In this document: positions 10,814-21,718 of the stretch, in pieces
How positions within the stretch are numbered: position 1 is the first letter of the stretch
Layout of the letters: each line of letters starts with the position of its first letter
Assembly (NCBI GenBank): GCA_033816765.1
Contig: CM066290.1
Coordinates: 620,001-684,000, forward strand
Direction of reading: 5' to 3'
DNA: 64,000 nt
From: Nothopassalora personata
Taxonomy: Eukaryota; Ascomycota; Dothideomycetes; Mycosphaerellales; Mycosphaerellaceae
Notes under the pieces: model-generated
Seen by the model: only the letters and a program-made list of their open reading frames with translations
Databases searched by the model: none
Told to the model about the DNA's origin: nothing
Program-made: the position numbers and the translations under genes

Positions 10814-12480
10814 TTATTCGCTTCTTGGACGCAATCGAATCCTCAGTGGCTCCTTCTGCCTGCACACAATTCAGGTCAGCTCGAGTCTCACGCCAGCGGG
10901 TATTACTTACCAAAAGATAAATGTCTTCTGCTCGCCCCAATCGTTGAGCTGCGGAGAAGACTCATCAAGACTGATGTCAAAGCTGAACAGCAGCCTCGCA
11001 ATGATCTGCCTCATCTCCGCCCAAGCAAATCTCTCGCCGATGCACACATGTCTACCAACAAGGAAAGGTCGGAAAATGGGACTGGTGGTCTCCTTCGCAG
11101 AGCCAAGGAATCTAGAAGGATAAAAAGTATCCGGGTTGCTGAAGTTCGTTGCCGATCGAAAAGCTGGGTATTGGCTCATCGCCAGCATAGTCTGTCTCGT
11201 GTGTCAGCGATGCACAACCAAGCAAAGCCTGGATTCGGCTTACACCTTGCGGAACGAACTTTCCGCAAACCCACTCGCCGCCTTTGCTTGTAATCCTGGG
11301 TACGCCGACTACACTTGGCGGGCCCAGGCGGAGTCCTTCGCTGATGACTGCTGTCAAGATGTCCAGCTTCGCCAGGTTGACAATGGTCATTTCTTCCTCT
11401 TTGTCGAAAGCCGCCCGCACCTCTGCTTGGACTTCGCTCAGCCATTTCGAACTTCTCAAGAGATACCACAGTGAACTTCCTATGGCAGAGCTAGTTGTCT
11501 CGCTTCCGGCGAAGAGCACCACAGGCATATTGACCTCCATTTGTGACCTGGTGACTTGCCTTCCTTTTTCCTGAGTCGCGGCTTCTTTGTTGTGGTCGAG
11601 AACACTTTGGATGAAGTCCTTGCGATCAGCAGTCGTCTCTAATCGTTCTGCCAGCTTCTCTACAGTGAGCTGTTTGTGATATTGCATGTTCTCCATAGCC
11701 TGCTGAGGCATGAGGTACTTCAACAACTTCACGAGCCCCGGGTAGAAGTTGAGGCTTGCGGTAAGCGCGATTCCCTTGCCAAACTGGTTTGAGATGTCAA
11801 CCCATGGATGCGCTTTGCCTTGTCGTGTAGATCCAAATGATGACCCGAAGGACAGATCGCCGGAGACATCGAAAGTCACCATATTGAGCCAGTCGATGAT
11901 ATCGACCATGGCACCGGCGGAATTGCCAGAGCACAGCTCCTTGAACTTGCTGATCATGAGCTCCACATATTCTGCCATGAGAGCAGAATGTTCCCGAACC
12001 GCCTTTTCTGTAAAACCACCAAGGAAGGCTTTCTTGTACTTGGCATGAGCATCCTCGTCAGCGCTCATGATAGTGGTAGGCTCGGCAGGTAGCTGTGGGA
12101 ACCATACACCTGCGCGATGTATGCGTGGATTTTGGTAAATGTCCTTTATGGCCCGCGGATCGCTGTATGAGAGCTCATTGGGCGCGACACGCACGACTGC
12201 GCCATATCTATTATGCAAGTCAAGGAGGATACGGTGCATATCACCGCTCTGCATGGCCATGACCCATCGGAAACGAAAGGCACAGAATAGTAGCGGTCCG
12301 GGGTAGTGACGAAGTGGGTGTAGGTAGATATTGTATAGTGCTAATGTAGCCGGTGCCTGCCTGGGTCAACCAAGGGGACGAGCATGGACGACGTTGAGTT
12401 GTTACCAAAACCAGCAATGCACACATTGCCAAAGCAGTCTGAGCAAAGTCGAGGCTTGCTACATCTTGATAGAATGTCAT
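10814..12480 (-). CDS. Cytochrome P450 monooxygenase
   Basis: Four exons (12406-12480, 11244-12356, 10911-11191, 10814-10859) with three introns of 49-52 bp give 504 aa, normal for a fungal microsomal P450. The N-terminus has a hydrophobic stretch (FAQTALAMCALLVL) and then the Pro-rich HPLRHYPGP hinge. Further on come the I-helix AGSETT, the K-helix ExxR as EGLR, the PSRF element, and the haem loop PFLVGRHVCIG with the Cys ligand. In that loop the usual Arg two residues before the Cys is His. The C-terminus reads FIFWQKEPLRIRLRPRSE. Substrate unknown. The architecture resembles P450s of fungal secondary metabolism, but no polyketide or peptide synthase is in view. Confidence 0.88.
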
Positions 12481-13039
12481 CGTGAGAGGCTGCCTGCAGG
12501 CTGGCCACACGAATGTAGTCAGTCCGAATAGGTTTTGCCACCAAGATCAGTCGTTGCGCCAGCCACTTGACGGACCTCAAAGGACCTGGCTAAGAGAAGT
12601 GCATGAACGTGTTCGTGGGGAATGATAATCGTTCTACGAAGGGCACGAGCCGGCACTGCGATCCTAATGATGGTATGATGGTATGATGGTAAGCAGAAGT
12701 CTTGGGTGGGCCGCTTTGTCAGATCGGAGAGAGTTCATTCGGAGACAGGCCTTTGTGATCATGTGAGTAACAGCGCGGCCGCAATCGTATGCTCGTATGC
12801 TCATATATCGAAGAATATGTCCTATGACACGGAGAAGACTAGGTGATGATGGAGGTGAAGTGTGATGGTGCAGCCGTCGGGATGCAACAGGACTTGGCGT
12901 AGTAAGGTTGCTCTAACTAGCTGTGCTGTGCTGTGCTTGCCCTGATGGCCGAGATTAGTCATCATTCTAGCGACTTCCTTCTTGAACCACTTCTTGCTCA
13001 ACGCCTCTCTTGATCTCGCAATCACGTCCTCCACGCACC
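12481..13039. promoter_or_regulatory. Divergent promoter region, P450 (-) / Rds3 (+)
   Basis: A 559-bp spacer between two genes transcribed outward. It has a short run of about three 8-bp repeats of the type ATGATGGT near 12665-12692. No defined operator recognised. Confidence 0.4.
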
Positions 13040-13422
13040 ATGTCTCGCCATCATCCGTAAGCTTTCTCCAGACACCTCACACGCGAGCGACAGCATGCTA
13101 ACAATTCTACAGCGACCTGGTCATGTGCCGCAAGACGGCCGGCATCTCCATCGGACGACTCTGCGACAAATGCGACGGCAAGTGCCCCGTCTGCGACTCC
13201 TACGTACGACCCACGACCCTCGTCCGAATCTGCGACGAATGCGCTTTCGGCAACTACCAGAACAAGTGCGTCGTGTGCGGCGGGGAGGGTATATCAGACG
13301 CTTTCTACTGCTTCGAATGCACACGACTGGAAAAGGACCGAGACGGATGTCCCAAGATCATCAACCTGGGGAGTTCGAGGACGGATCTGTTCTACCAAAA
13401 GAAGAATTTCCAGAATCACTGA
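13040..13422 (+). CDS. RDS3: Rds3/PHF5A, SF3b subunit of U2 snRNP
   Basis: Small zinc-finger protein of the SF3b complex, which acts in branch-site recognition in the nucleus. Exon 1 (13040-13056) encodes MSRHHP. The intron 13057-13112 is 56 bp with GTAAGC, a GCTAAC branch-like motif and TACAG. Exon 2 (13113-13422) completes 108 aa, close to the 110 aa of the human protein. The CxxC pairs are all visible: [19 protein letters not shown] and CFEC. It ends YQKKNFQNH. The family is extremely conserved, so identity is nearly certain. Confidence 0.96.
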
Positions 13423-14226
13423 GAGGTGTCAGGGAAAGAGTCAGAAGTCGTCACAAGATGTACTAACAAGACGTCATACTGGACGGCCTGCTGAACTGGC
13501 AGTCACGGCCGCAACGGGCTATGATGGGTGTTGAGAAGGTTGGAAGAGCTACGAGCGGAGCCGCGAGTACGGCCCACGCGCACGAGCGAGCAGCGTACAT
13601 GATACGGCACTGGAGCTTCATGGCTCGACAAGGGCCCGCTTGGCGGATCGGAGCTGGGAAAGACTACGAGGCCGTGCACTAGCATGGCACAGTCTGGCAC
13701 TTGCTTATCAGACACGGTATGATAAGAGAGCTTTTCCATTGAAGTTCATTCACTTATATGCTTGCAGTCGTCCTCCATTTGTTTCTCCGCGACGTGATAG
13801 CCACCTCCCATGCCATGCGCCGCGCCGCGAGCACGAAGCTTGCGAAGAAGTGCTATACTCTATTACTCAGGTGCGTGTCTCCACCGTGCACGTACCCTCT
13901 TGCGCCATGCATTGCACATGTGCAACCCTAGCATCCGCATGATGTCGTATGGACAGAGCGACTTGTGCGTTGTGTCGACGTAGATCTTTGCGTGGTCTGT
14001 CGAGTGTCCTTCCGTATCACTCGGCCACTGAGATGGTTCACTTTCGTCATGTTCGCCCAACTGAACGGTACAACAGGGCGCTGCCACGCCCTTGTTCTAC
14101 CAGCTGCTTGGAGAGGCTGTATAAGACAGCAATCACGGCAAGTAAGATGCTCAAGTGGGGACCAACGAGGCTTGGATAATGCTACAGAGGAGTGCAATGT
14201 AGCATCTTACCCACACCTAATCAGCA
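13423..14226. other. Intergenic region
   Basis: About 800 bp between Rds3 and the amine oxidase relic. Short frames only; nothing recognised. Confidence 0.4.
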
Positions 14227-15264
14227 TTACTGTTCGAGCCATCTCGCCATCCAGAACTCAGTAATATCCTTCGCCGCATCAACCAAACCCATGTCCAGTA
14301 ACAACTGCGTAGCCCCTCTGACAGCGTTTTCCAGCGCACTCCAGATCCAAGCATGCGTATAACTCGTGTGCTCCCCAAAGAACACAGTATGCTTCTCGTT
14401 CTGGAAGCACGCCGGGAAATACAGCTCCTGGTCCAACCAGCGGATCCGCCCAAGCACCAGCCTGATACTTGTCAGAATCCCAGCACTTGCGCTCATAGGT
14501 ACCAGTCCACTGCTCAGCACCGACCTCACCATGGTTCGCAACCATGGCACGGTGGACGAGCGCGAAATGATCCTCTTCAGTCATAGATCCGACAGAGCGA
14601 GCATCGTTGCTCGAGATGTAAAGGCCGAGGATAACGCCTCGCCGGTGGAGTTGATCTGGTAGGAAAGGTAGCAGATACTACTGACCATGGGAATATCTGT
14701 AGAGCCGCAGCCACAAATGATGTGCTCAGGAAGGTGCTCCAGCAGCGGGTTTTGTGGTGGAGAGCGATCTTGCAGCTTTGGTCGTAGTTGAGGCGGCTGA
14801 TGGCTCGACTCAGGAGGCTGGAGGATCCTGCCAGACGCCATAGTCTCGCTTTGCTGAAAGGTACTGCGACGACGGTGTAGTCGAATTCAATTGTGTCTGG
14901 CTCCATGGCTAGCTTACTGTGATTGCGGTATTGGACTGTGACCTTTTGTGTCTCGGAGTTCAAAGCTCGTGCCGGAGAGTGCTATTTGGAAGTAGGTGCG
15001 GTTGTATACTGGAGGTCTGAAAGCAGCCGGGAGACTGGAGAGGCCTTGTTCAAGGGTGCGCCACTCGGTCGCCGCGGAGTATCCAGTATCGTAGCCACAG
15101 ACAGGGGAGTTATCGAGCGAGGAGTCGACCTCGTCAGTGATATTGGCATAGAGGCCCAGGGCGTACTACAAGTAGCCAGCTTCCGACAAATGGAAATAGT
15201 CGTTTCCGACAGCCCATGTGTGAGTTGTGTAGACATTTGTAGCCATTGCGCTGACCAACATCTA
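14227..15264 (-). pseudogene. Flavin amine oxidase (L-amino-acid oxidase type), truncated and frameshifted
   Basis: Only the C-terminal 340 or so residues remain. In order they read: AVGNDYFHLSEAGYL then an in-frame TAG; TVVAVPFSKARLWRL; ISRLNYDQSCKIALHHKTR; CGCGSTDIPMVSSICY; DSDKYQAGAWADPLV; and FFGEHTSYTHAWIWSALENA, the flavin-binding end. These pieces lie in different frames. At least four single-base shifts plus the stop are needed to read through, and no introns explain them. The N-terminal FAD domain is missing: the homologous sequence stops near 15264, where RIPed Copia DNA starts. The gene was therefore probably cut by the transposon and then decayed. Whether decay preceded insertion cannot be told. 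Confidence 0.75.
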
Positions 15265-15444
15265 CCGAATCTAGATACTATCCTATAGACAAGTTATAAG
15301 ATCTAGGGATGTTACCTTTAATAAGAAGTTAAGGTACGAGGGCCTATACGACGTTAACCTCGGACTAGCTATTTAAGACAACGAGAGACTTCTATGTGTC
15401 GTAGAACCTCTAAGGCTAGCCTATAAGGGACAATTTAAGGAATT

Positions 15445-15641
15445 TGTAAGGGGTAGCCTAGTGGCTAACCCCTACATATGGCCTTACATGTAATATGCGG
15501 TCGCGACCGGCTACTAAGCCGCACGTAACACGCATAAGTACACCTTGCGACGCGCGATGCGTCTTGAACAAAAGGCAAGAATTAGTTCATCTACGACTAG
15601 CAGGTCGTGGGCGTGCTATATATTGCGACATCTCTTTAACA
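15445..15641 (+). repeat. 5' LTR of element A
   Basis: 197 bp, starts TGTAAGGGG and ends TTTAACA. It contains a conserved hairpin (ACGACT...AGGTCGT). The same repeat occurs at 24347, 39075, 45143 and 60897. Confidence 0.8.
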
Positions 15642-15789
15642 GTTCTAATTCTTCTCTTCGTTATAATCTATACACGCTATAGAGTCCGAACGCGACGATA
15701 GTAGCGCTACGCCTACGGCTCCCCTAAGCCCTAGGGCCTAGTAACAAGCGAGGCGTGTAGCCTTAGTCGTAAGGAGGGATGCCCTTCGG

Positions 15790-16760
15790 GCAGAGGTTAA
15801 GGAGAAGGAGATATAGAGGGAGATTGAACAGTTGGAGATCTTGCGGGACGTAAGCGTGCCGCCGGCGGACCCTTAGGGCGAATCCGGCGGAGAACTATCC
15901 CCTACTCCCCCTCCCCCTCCTCTATCTATAGTAACTAACGATGATATCGTAGCTCGAGGCGCGGTCGCATCGCATACGACACGTTTACGTCTTAAAGAAC
16001 CTACGCCTTTTAGAGGGGACTCGATTAAGAAAGCACGGGTATTCCTAAGGGAGCTCTCTCTTATCTTTACCCTCTTAGGCGGCACGTATGCGACGAACGA
16101 GTTAAAGGTCCTATATAGGGTTATATACCTAAGCGGAGAGGTAAGTAGGCGATAGTACGCTAACTATAGCGTCCTTAACCTTAAAGGGTATATATACTAG
16201 GACTTTAAGGAGTTCTGTCGAGACGTATGCGGTAATCCTATAAACCGCGTGCTTAACGTAATGTTAGAGTATAAGACGGTGAAATAGAAGGACAACTAGA
16301 TAGTACGTTAGTTTACGACTAAGCTAGATATTATAGAGGATTAGTTAGGGGACTATACGGAGGCGTAACGCGTACGACATATGCTCGCTAAGCTTACGCC
16401 TAGCCTACGGTCCGCAATCGTTAAGTTTTATAACATCCTAATAACTAGAGAGGAACTAGTAATCCTAGCTTCGCGCATTAAAAGCACGGAGCGTAGTAGC
16501 GGAGGGCACGACCGCGGGCAGTATAGTCGCCGCAGGCGAGAGACTAAGGGCGACTAAGGGCGAAGTGATCGTAGCTCGAAGTAGTAGAAGCATAGTTAGG
16601 CGTCGCGCGACCCGGGTACGAGTTACTAGCGGGACGCCGGCGGATCGTCTATAACCTTCGATAGGACTAAAGCGGAGTGCTATAGATGCTATAAGAAGGG
16701 TCACATTAAGACGGATTGCCCGAACAGGTACCTATAGAAGGACCGTAGCGCGTAAGCGGT
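15790..16760 (+). pseudogene. gag of element A, RIP-inactivated
   Basis: A gag-like frame with many TAG codons. It has a Pro-rich N-terminal part (SPTPPPPLS), a capsid-like segment (RLKEPTPFRGD, then YNILITREELVILASRIK) and the zinc knuckle CYRCYKKGHIKTDC at 16678-16719, which fits CX2CX4HX4C exactly. No start or continuous frame survives. Confidence 0.7.
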
Positions 16761-16800
16761 TCGTAGGGTAGACGCTACGAAGGCTCTAACTAAGAAGGGT

Positions 16801-16997
16801 AGCGACTAGGGAAAAGGTAGAGGACTAGAAGTGGGTCGCTCCTAAGTCCGAGTTTTCCTAAAGTCGACCCCTTAAGGCGAGTAGATGTATGTCTATCGTA
16901 GCGACTAGGGAAAAGGTAGAGGACTATAAGTAGGTCGCTCCTAAGTCTGAGTTTTCCTAAAGTCGACCCCTTAAGGCGAGTAGATACGTGTCTAGCG
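16801..16997 (+). repeat. 99-bp tandem duplication inside element A
   Basis: Two adjacent copies, 16801-16899 and 16900 to about 16997, differ at only a few sites. The period of 99 bp equals 33 codons, so the duplication kept the gag-pol frame and predates or escaped frame loss. Confidence 0.75.
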
Positions 16998-16999
16998 CG

Positions 17000-19900
17000 T
17001 TACTTACGAGGCGTAGTCGAGACTCGTAAGGGCTTTCGCGAGGCTACGTTTCTCCTAGATAACTATGCGGATCTTAGCCTAGTGTCGTATAAGTATATAC
17101 TCCGACATTAAATACAACCTATTAATAGGGCAAGGCTACCGAAGTTAGAGTCGTATGCGCATAACCTAGGGTATTACTACGGCGCCTTTACGGTTCGGCT
17201 ACGACTCGCTAATGACGCGGGAGTAGAGCGCGTAAGTGACGCCATCTACTACGCGGTACCTATAGGTAGGCCATTAGTGATTTTAGGTAGACCCTAGCGG
17301 TATCGTAATCGGATAGTAAAGGCCGATAAGGATAACTAGTAGTACTACGGTATAGAGACGCCTGCGGTTTAGTAGCGTGACGTACGCGAGTTCCTTAAGG
17401 ATCTCGAGAGCTTAAAGTAGGTTTATGCAATAAGTGTTCGGGCTATTGCTATAGTAGTACCTAAAGGAGAGGGCCCCTCGTAGCCTAAAGAATTTATAGA
17501 CTTCCGAGGTGTATACGTACCTAATAAGTAGGCAAAGCGCAAGATGCCCGACGGGGTTAAGTATGCGATTAATCTCGTTAAAGGAAAGAAACCCCCTTTT
17601 AAGCCGCTGTACTACTAGTCCTTAACTGAGTTAGAGGCCTTAAAGGAGTACCTTACGTAAGTAATAGAGAAGGGGTGGATTAGGCGGTCCGTAAGCGAGG
17701 CGGGTGCGCCTATCCTGTTTGTGCTAAAGAAGAATAGTACTCTTAGGCTCTATGTTAATTATAGAGGCCTAAATAAGATTATAGTAAAGAACCGATACCC
17801 CCTGCCCCTAATTAGCGAGACGCTAGATAGGCTATTAGGTTCTAGGTTCTTTACTACAATCGATTTGAAGGACGCCTACTATCGTATCCCTATTAAGCGA
17901 GGCGATGAGGAGAAGACTACGTTTCGTACGCGATACGGACACTACGAGTACCTAGTAATGCCGTTCGGGTTAACTAACGCACCGGCAACCTTTTAAGGGT
18001 ATATTAACAAGGCGCTAACCGGCTTAGTCAATAACATTTGCGTAGTCTACATAGATAATATCCTCATCTATAGCGAGACGCGTAAGGCATACGTACGAGC
18101 CGTACGCGCGGTGCTAGAGAGGCTACGAAAGTTTACCCTATTCGTAAACCCTAAGAAGTGTTACTTCTTCTAGGAGAGTGTAGAGTTCCTTAGGTTTATC
18201 GTAAGCGCCGTAGGCGTGTCGATAGACAGGAGCAGGGTAGCCGCTATCGAGGAATAGCCTACACCTACGACCTTTTATAAGGTCTAGTCCTTCCTTAGGT
18301 TTTGCAACTTCTACCGGCGTTTTATAGAAGGATACTTAAGGGTCTACAAGCCCCTAACGGACCTACTAAAGGTATCTAAGGACGGTAAGAAGTACGGCCC
18401 TCTTACGTAAACCTTAAGCAAAGAGTAGGCGTTTCGACAGCTTAAGGCCGGATTCTTAGGTGCACTAATACTTAGGCACTTCGATCCTACGCTACGTACG
18501 CGAGTCGAGACGGATGCCTTAGGTTTCGCGATCGTAGGTATTATATCCTAATTGTTTAGTACTAAGTAGCATCCTATCGCGTTCTATTTACGTAAGATAA
18601 TACTAGCTAAGTACAACTACGAGACGCACGATTAGGAGCTACTTACAGTAGTTAAGGCTTTTAAGCATTAGAGGCCATACTTAGAGGGCGCTACGTATAC
18701 GGTGCGAGTACTAGTCGACTACGCTAACCTATAGGGCTTTATAATAGTAAAGCAGCTAAATAGGCGGTAAGCTCGATAGGCTACGTTCCTATAGTCTTTT
18801 AATTTTATAGTAGAGTATCGGCCGGGTAAGACTAACCTAGCTGACGCGCCTTCGAGACGTAGTAACTACGTAGCTATAACGCAATAAACTTCGAACTTGC
18901 TACCTACCTTGTAAAGTAAGCTGTCTTTCTAGAAGGAGTCTCTAGAAGGGACAAGCGAGCCGACGGTAAAGCGCGTACTTACTACCTACGAGGCGATATA
19001 GGGCGACATAGGCGCGGCGATAGCAGTGCGGAGAGGTAACCTTCCCTATTAAGACAAGCCGTCTTTACTAGCATTAGTATACGCTGTAGTGATATAGGGT
19101 TAAGCTTACAGCTCGACGGGTAAGTTAATCCTACTCTTAATAAAGATCGCGTAGTAGTAAGACGACTAGTATATCGTATGCTTAGCGTAGGCGCTAAGCG
19201 CGAGGGACGCTAAGGGATAGCATGTAAAGGATGACCTTATGTACTACGGAGACGCGATCGTAGTACCTAGGGATTACGTAATTAGGTCGTATCTAATTCG
19301 TATACACTACGACGACGTCCTTGCGGGTTACTTTAGAAGGACTAAGACTAAAGAGCTATTACGACGTAATTATTAGTAGGACTCACTTAGTACGGACGTG
19401 AAACAATACGTCTAAGCCTATAGAACCTACTAGGGTTCGAAGGCGAGGCGCTATCGACCCTACGGCGAGCTATAACCGCTTCCTAGACCGGAGCGACCGT
19501 AGTAGGAAATTACCATAGATTTCATTACGGACCTACCTCTAAGTACGCGAGCCGGTTGCGTGTATAATGCGATCCTAGTAATAGTCGATCGCTACTTAAA
19601 AATAAGCTTATACATCCCGACGACGAAGACTTGCATAGCCGTAGAGCTTACGAGGCTCCTACGAGACGAAGTCGTGCGACACTATAGTGTCCCGTTAGGC
19701 ATAGTAAGCGACCGAGGTCCGGTCTTCACTAGTTAGTTTTAGAGTGACTTCTACTTCGAGGCGCGTATAAAGCGTAAGCTATCTACGGCCTTTTACCCTT
19801 AGACTAACGGCTAAACTAAGAGGGTAAACTAAACCCTCGAATAATACCTTCGTTATTACTGCAGTAACAATTAAACTAAGTAGGCTAAGTGGCTTGTAGT

Positions 19901-20575
19901 TGCTAAATTCGTAGCTAATAATAGCATCTACCTAACACTACGGATAAGTCCGTTCGAAATAGCGTACGGTTAGCGACCTAAGATTGCCCCTATACTAACT
20001 AGATCTCGAGACGAGACCTAGGGGGGGGAAGTACTAGTAGCGGTAACAGCTACGAGTCGTATACGAAAACTACGCGCTACACTCGAGAAGCGATAGAAGG
20101 CTACAGTAGAAAGCTAGGCTCGCTACTATAACAAGACCTACTAAGCTAAGACCTACCGCGTAGGTAACTTAGTCCTATTATTAACGAAGAACCTTAAGTT
20201 AGTAGTGCTAAAGAAGAAGATAGGTCCGAAGTTTATCGGCCTATACCGTATTACGGACGCTGTCGGTTCGTAGGCGTACCGCCTAGCGCTACTAGCCAAC
20301 TTAAGGCTCTATAACGTCTTCTATGTCTCTCTCCTCGAGCCGTATATCGGTAGCAATAAGGATAGACCCGTACCCCCTCTAGCTAATAAGGACGGAGAGT
20401 ATAAGGTAGAGGCAGTACTAGATAGGCGTAAGCGTAAGGGCAAGCTACAGTATCTAGTCTAGTAGAAGGACTAGCTAGAGGAGTACAATAGCTAGGAACC
20501 GGCGGAGGGCCTCGCGAATACGGATCGTATAGTAGCCGACTATAAGGCATTAAGGAGAAGCAAATAAGACTAGTA
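17000..20575 (+). pseudogene. pol of element A (protease-RT-RNase H-integrase-chromodomain), RIP-inactivated
   Basis: The RT is best kept at 17721-17996 ([48 protein letters not shown]). The catalytic YxDD box at 18048-18059 reads YIDN, an Asp to Asn change of RIP type. RNase H follows to about 18870, then integrase (for example GIVSDRGPVF near 19700). The chromodomain (EYKVEAVLDRRKRKGKLQYLV, then WKD..LEEYNS, lies near 20395-20540. Dozens of TAG/TAA codons replace Gln and Trp. Confidence 0.8.
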
Positions 20576-20661
20576 CTAGAGCACAAATAAAACTTTTCTT
20601 AACTATAAACAAAATAAAAGCTAAAGAGTAGCGCGCCTACTAGGGGCTACGTAGAGTAGTA

Positions 20662-20980
20662 TGTTAGGAACCGCTGTACGTTATCACAACTCGGGCTTGG
20701 ATCTTTGCAGGGATGTCTCAATCAGTTATGAAGGTAGTGGTTCCAAACAGTATATGGTGTATACTTAAAATGAGTTGAGCACGAGGCTCCTATCTACTTG
20801 CAAAAGGGCGTCGTCTATATAGTGCCGTGTCTTGGCGTGATCTTTCCTGCTCTCTCTGCTCTCTCTGCTCTCTCGAGAGAGCACCCGAGAGCACTGAGAG
20901 CACTCTGCATATCGGGTGCATCCGCTGGTCTGCTGGCATCGATTGGTTGGCTACGGGCTTCCCCAGACCGATCCGTAACA
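20662..20980 (-). repeat. 3' LTR of the young element
   Basis: 319 bp, includes a (CTCTCTG)n-like run and inverted GAGAGCA blocks. As read, identical to the copy at 22744-23062. Confidence 0.92.
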
Positions 20981-21053
20981 CCATCCCCCTTCTAGCCTAG
21001 CTTCGTCCCGAAGCTTACAAGATGTCATTCCTTTCCAACTTTGTCATCCAACG

Positions 21054-21693
21054 ATGTCTTCTTCTTCCCTTTCCCTTCCCGTCACTAAAACCAGTACGCA
21101 TCGTCGCAAGAAGCTTGCCAAGTTCATTCGAGAGAACGGGATTACTATGGTCAAGTCGTGCTCTTTCTGCACTCGTGAGAAAAAGGTGTGCCGTGTCCAC
21201 ATCAAATCGGGCCGCTGTTCGGAGTGCAACGAACACAACATCAAGGGTTGTGACGTGCGAGTCACTCCTGCTGAGTGGAAGTCCCTTCAGTCCGTACGGG
21301 ACAAGCTCACCCGTGAGCTTGAAGCGGTCCGTCATGATCTCGTTCGCAAGAGTGAAGAGATCGCGGCAGCCTATGCGAAGGAGGCGCGTCTTCGTCGTCA
21401 GCTTGAGCTGCACGAAAAGCGCGAGGGCGAGGCGATCGCTGTCGAGGAGGCGAGCATCCAAGTGTTAGAACAAGGGGAGCTCGAGGCCGCTCCGCCTTCC
21501 ATCCCGGAAGACTGGTGGTTTCCTGCCTCCGATCCTTCGGTCTTCGACCCTAGCTTGTCCTTGGATGGGAATCTCCTCCTTCCTGAATCCTTCTCGGAGT
21601 TGGTCTCGTCGTAAGTTCGTCCTTTATCTGTTTTCCGTGTCGTAGTGTTGACTTCTGTGTCCTAGGTCATCAAATCAAGAAGCCGCTGTTTGA
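21054..21693 (+). CDS. Antisense Zn2Cys6 zinc-cluster / coiled-coil protein carried by the retrotransposon
   Basis: Intact frame from ATG 21054. Residues 36-66 hold Cys36, 39, 46, 55, 58 and 66 with spacing C-x2-C-x6-C-x8-C-x2-C-x7-C, the exact Zn2Cys6 binuclear-cluster pattern of fungal DNA-binding proteins. It is preceded by a basic stretch (HRRKKLAK). Residues 73-140 are charged, heptad-like and probably coiled coil. The tail is acidic and aromatic (PEDWWFPASDPSVFDP), as in activation domains. Unspliced, it stops at 21612-21614 (186 aa). A canonical intron, 21611-21665 (GTAAGT, a GTTGAC branch-like motif, TCCTAG, 55 bp), would give 194 aa ending SSNQEAAV. It converges on gag, with a 25-bp gap from its spliced end. 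Function unknown; sequence-specific DNA binding is an inference. Confidence 0.75.
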
Positions 21694-21718
21694 TGCCTTT
21701 ATCGTCAGGTCGTTTCTG

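Noticed and set aside
12665..12692. Short ATGATGGT repeats as a regulatory array
   Set aside because: Only about three units; no basis to call an operator.
15445..15641. 197-bp repeat family read as MITE or tRNA-derived SINE
   Set aside because: The short inverted ends and an A-box-like TAGCCTAGTGG suggested this, but two copies bound element A as direct repeats with a shared GAATT duplication, and other copies have 5-bp duplications with TG...CA ends. LTR and solo LTR explain all copies better.
21015..21461. 148-codon minus-strand ORF in the young element
   Set aside because: It overlaps the zinc-cluster gene on the other strand, begins without a good context and shows no domain. It is treated as a shadow of the plus-strand frame.
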